DNA from: Bacteroidales bacterium
GTDB lineage: Bacteria; Bacteroidota; Bacteroidia; Bacteroidales; Bacteroidaceae
Assembly: GCA_004555055.1 (NCBI GenBank)
Contig: SFJN01000126.1
Coordinates: 1 to 7,801 of the forward strand
Direction of reading: 5' to 3'
DNA length: 7,801 nt
The notes beneath the pieces are model-generated. The model saw only the letters and a list, made by a program, of their open reading frames with translations. It had not been told where the DNA came from and made no database searches. The position numbers were made by a program, and so were the translations under genes. This document shows positions 6,470 to 7,801 of the stretch, piece after piece. How positions within the stretch are numbered: the first letter of the stretch is position 1; each line of letters opens with the position of its first letter.

Positions 6470-6527
6470 TAAAACATGATTCTTCCGGAATTCAACATCC
6501 CTGAATCGAAATAAACATGTAACTTTG
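6470..6527 (+). promoter_or_regulatory. Promoter and AraC-type half-sites of the regulator gene
   Basis: TAACTTTG (6520-6527) matches the -7 consensus. TTCAACAT (6491-6498) lies exactly 21 bases before it, and a weaker copy, TAAAACAT (6470-6477), starts 21 bp earlier. This mirrors the arrangement facing the efflux operon, which suggests that the regulator also controls its own gene. The predicted RNA start falls at or next to the ATG at 6533, so the mRNA may have almost no leader. Confidence 0.45.
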
Positions 6528-6532
6528 CCCCT

Positions 6533-7423
6533 ATGTTACACACCATCACTTTTGAGGCATTCCATGGCCGTAGCCATACGGTATGCCTTTCCGACGACTT
6601 CGTGCTTGTGGAGCGCATCGATGACATGCCTTTTGCCGAGGGGGCGTTCAAGACGTCCCTGCTCCTCTTCTTCATTTGCCTGAGGGGCCACGTGCGCTTC
6701 ACTCTCGACGAGGATGAACAGCCTTGCGAACTTGTCGCGGGCGAGGTCTTCATCTGTCAGCCCGGACGCCCCGTGATGAGCATCCTCCACAGCAGCGACT
6801 GCGAGACAGCGGTGCTCGGCTATGCACCACGGGTGGTGGACCGCCTGATGACCACCAAGCAGGACACCTGGGAGATGCTTTGCCATGCCTTTGCAAATCC
6901 CATTCTGCACTATGACATGGAATATGTGCGCGGACATTTCCCGTTTTTGCTCGAACTGATATGCCAGCGTACAGAAAAAAGACTTTACAGGTTTGCCGAA
7001 CAGCAGGCGTTTCATCTCTTCGCCTTACTCCTCTTCGAGTTCATCAACCAGGCCATTCTGCAGACCGACCTGCCTATGGACGGCCAGACACCGAAGCCGC
7101 TCAGCCGAAGCGACAGCCTGTTTCATGCCTTCATCCACATGCTCACCGCCGACGAAGGCTGCCACCGCACCGTGACATACTATGCCGACAGGCTCTGCAT
7201 TTCGCCCAAACACCTTTCGAACATCATCAGAAAAAAAACCGGACGGAGGGCCTTGGAACTCATCAATGACCATGCCATAGAGCAAATCAGACTCGACCTG
7301 AAACTCTCCGACACCGCCATCAACCAGTTGGCCAGCAAATACAAATTCAGCAATTTCTCCTTCTTCTGCCAGTTTGTAAAGACCCATCTTGGCATGACAC
7401 CCCAGGAATACCGTGCAAGGTGA
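6533..7423 (+). CDS. AraC-family transcriptional regulator
   Basis: This 296-residue DNA-binding protein probably regulates the divergent efflux operon. The N-terminal part (about 1-100) is a cupin-like sensing domain with the features FFICLRGHVRFTLDE and ELVAGEVFICQPGRPVM (66-82). The C-terminal part (about 195-296) has two helix-turn-helix motifs. The first is VTYYADRLCISPKHLSNII (214-232), and the second is INQLASKYKFSNFSFFCQFVK (263-283). The AraC signature ending, LGMTPQEYR (286-294), follows. Length is typical. The start is taken at the first ATG, although a -7 element ends only five bases before it; the next in-frame Met (residue 32) would cut into the cupin domain. The ligand is unknown. 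Activation rather than repression is suggested by half-sites at the -33 positions. Confidence 0.93.
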   Translation: MLHTITFEAFHGRSHTVCLSDDFVLVERIDDMPFAEGAFKTSLLLFFICLRGHVRFTLDEDEQPCELVAGEVFICQPGRPVMSILHSSDCETAVLGYAPRVVDRLMTTKQDTWEMLCHAFANPILHYDMEYVRGHFPFLLELICQRTEKRLYRFAEQQAFHLFALLLFEFINQAILQTDLPMDGQTPKPLSRSDSLFHAFIHMLTADEGCHRTVTYYADRLCISPKHLSNIIRKKTGRRALELINDHAIEQIRLDLKLSDTAINQLASKYKFSNFSFFCQFVKTHLGMTPQEYRAR

Positions 7424-7425
7424 CG

Positions 7426-7461
7426 TTCCCCCTTCCATATGGTTCAGCCCTGAAGAGGGAA
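7426..7461 (+). terminator. Weak hairpin downstream of the AraC gene
   Basis: TTCCCCCTTC (7426-7435) pairs with GAAGAGGGAA (7452-7461) at 9 of 10 positions across a 16-base loop, starting three bases after the stop codon. No T-run follows, so it is at most a weak or factor-assisted end of transcription or a stabilising 3' structure. Confidence 0.3.
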
Positions 7462-7684
7462 ATGACGCACTCCTTGTTTATGGCGACGGCAGATTCCCGG
7501 GGCTTCCGGCTATGTACAGTTTTTTGAAATCCCATGAGGTCAAGACTTTCTACAACGGCGTCAACAACGCGCACAGTTTTTACCTCCGCTACACTTCTCA
7601 GTTCCCGCTGAATTCAGACGCATGTCATCGAAGAAAATATAGATAGGAATTTATGGAACACCCCTCAAAATAGTTTTTCTGAAA
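7462..7684. other. Non-coding region with a possible gene remnant
   Basis: A plus-strand frame starting with GTG inside the end of the regulator gene runs to a stop at 7646. Its product reads naturally in places (ALLVYGDGRFPGLPAMY, VKTFYNGVNNAHSFY), loosely like the C-terminal part of an alpha/beta hydrolase. It has no own start signal and no recognisable domain. It may be the remains of a gene or chance. Otherwise only the dispersed repeat at 7648-7668 is seen here. Confidence 0.25.
7648..7668. repeat. Dispersed direct repeat, right copy
   Basis: AATTTATGGAACACCCCT plus three bases matches 108-128 at 18 of 21 positions in the same orientation. It lies about 225 bases after the AraC stop, next to the repeat-rich right edge. 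Confidence 0.6.
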
Positions 7685-7761
7685 TTTCCTACATTTCCTA
7701 CACCTATGGGCGATACCTATTGTGTTTACAAGGGATTTCGGGTGAAGGATAGGGTGTAGGA
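7685..7761. repeat. Tandem TTTCCTACA repeats with a distal inverted copy
   Basis: TTTCCTACA occurs twice in direct succession (7685-7693 and 7694-7702). The second copy plus CCTA (7696-7706) is nearly complementary to TAGGGTGTAGGA (7750-7761), with one extra G. The pair could close a roughly 43-base loop. No gene is recognised. It looks like part of a repeat element near the window edge. Confidence 0.5.
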
Positions 7762-7767
7762 TACGAG

Positions 7768-7801
7768 AGGGTGTGTCAAAATGCAAATTTTGACGCGCAC
7801 T
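7768..7801. repeat. Hairpin with a GCAA loop at the window edge
   Basis: GTCAAAAT (7775-7782) pairs perfectly with ATTTTGAC (7787-7794) around GCAA (7783-7786), a GNRA-type tetraloop if transcribed. The stem extends outward with two G-T pairs and one mismatch to 7768/7801, where the window stops. GGGTGTGTCAAAA resembles the termini of some insertion sequences, but no transposase is in view, so this stays a guess. Confidence 0.5.

Overview
The window looks like chromosomal DNA from a Bacteroidota bacterium, most likely Bacteroidales such as Prevotella or Bacteroides. Three things point there. Several gene starts are preceded by the Bacteroidota -7 promoter element TAnnTTTG. Shine-Dalgarno sequences are absent in front of most genes. 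The protein families (AAA ATPase with DUF4143, and a divergent Bacteroidota-type 14-helix MFS pump) are typical of that phylum. The genus is an inference.

Layout from left to right. Positions 1-256 hold a long near-perfect inverted repeat (17-72), one copy of an approximately 20-bp repeat (108-128), and a possible 35-codon ORF (199-306) overlapping the end of the first gene. Positions 257-1429 (minus) encode an AAA+ ATPase of the AAA_14/DUF4143 type. Immediately upstream of it (1451-1557) is an array of palindromic units with a 33-bp period, and a Bacteroidota promoter is embedded in that array. Positions 1560-2200 hold no convincing gene but several unusual repeats, including a 22-bp-period, iteron-like set with an inverted partner (1899-1981). 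A strong intrinsic terminator (2204-2240) closes the next operon.

Positions 2262-6314 (minus) are a three-gene tripartite drug-efflux operon, transcribed in the order TolC-like outer-membrane protein (6314-5013), HlyD/EmrA-type adaptor (4944-3916) and MFS inner-membrane pump (3866-2262). Divergent from it is an AraC-family regulator (6533-7423, plus). The 218-bp intergenic region has a near-symmetric arrangement. Each promoter reads [TYCAACAT]-N21-[TAAYTTTG], with a second half-site 21 bp further upstream. This fits the regulator controlling both itself and the pump through tandem half-sites.

Positions 7424-7801 hold no firm gene. They contain a weak hairpin after the regulator, a second copy of the left-hand repeat (7648-7668), tandem TTTCCTACA repeats and a hairpin with a GCAA loop at the very edge, which may be the end of a repeat or mobile element continuing outside the window.

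The efflux operon and its regulator form an ordinary functional unit. The less familiar material is the ATPase with its palindromic promoter array, the 22-bp repeats and the divergent operator layout.
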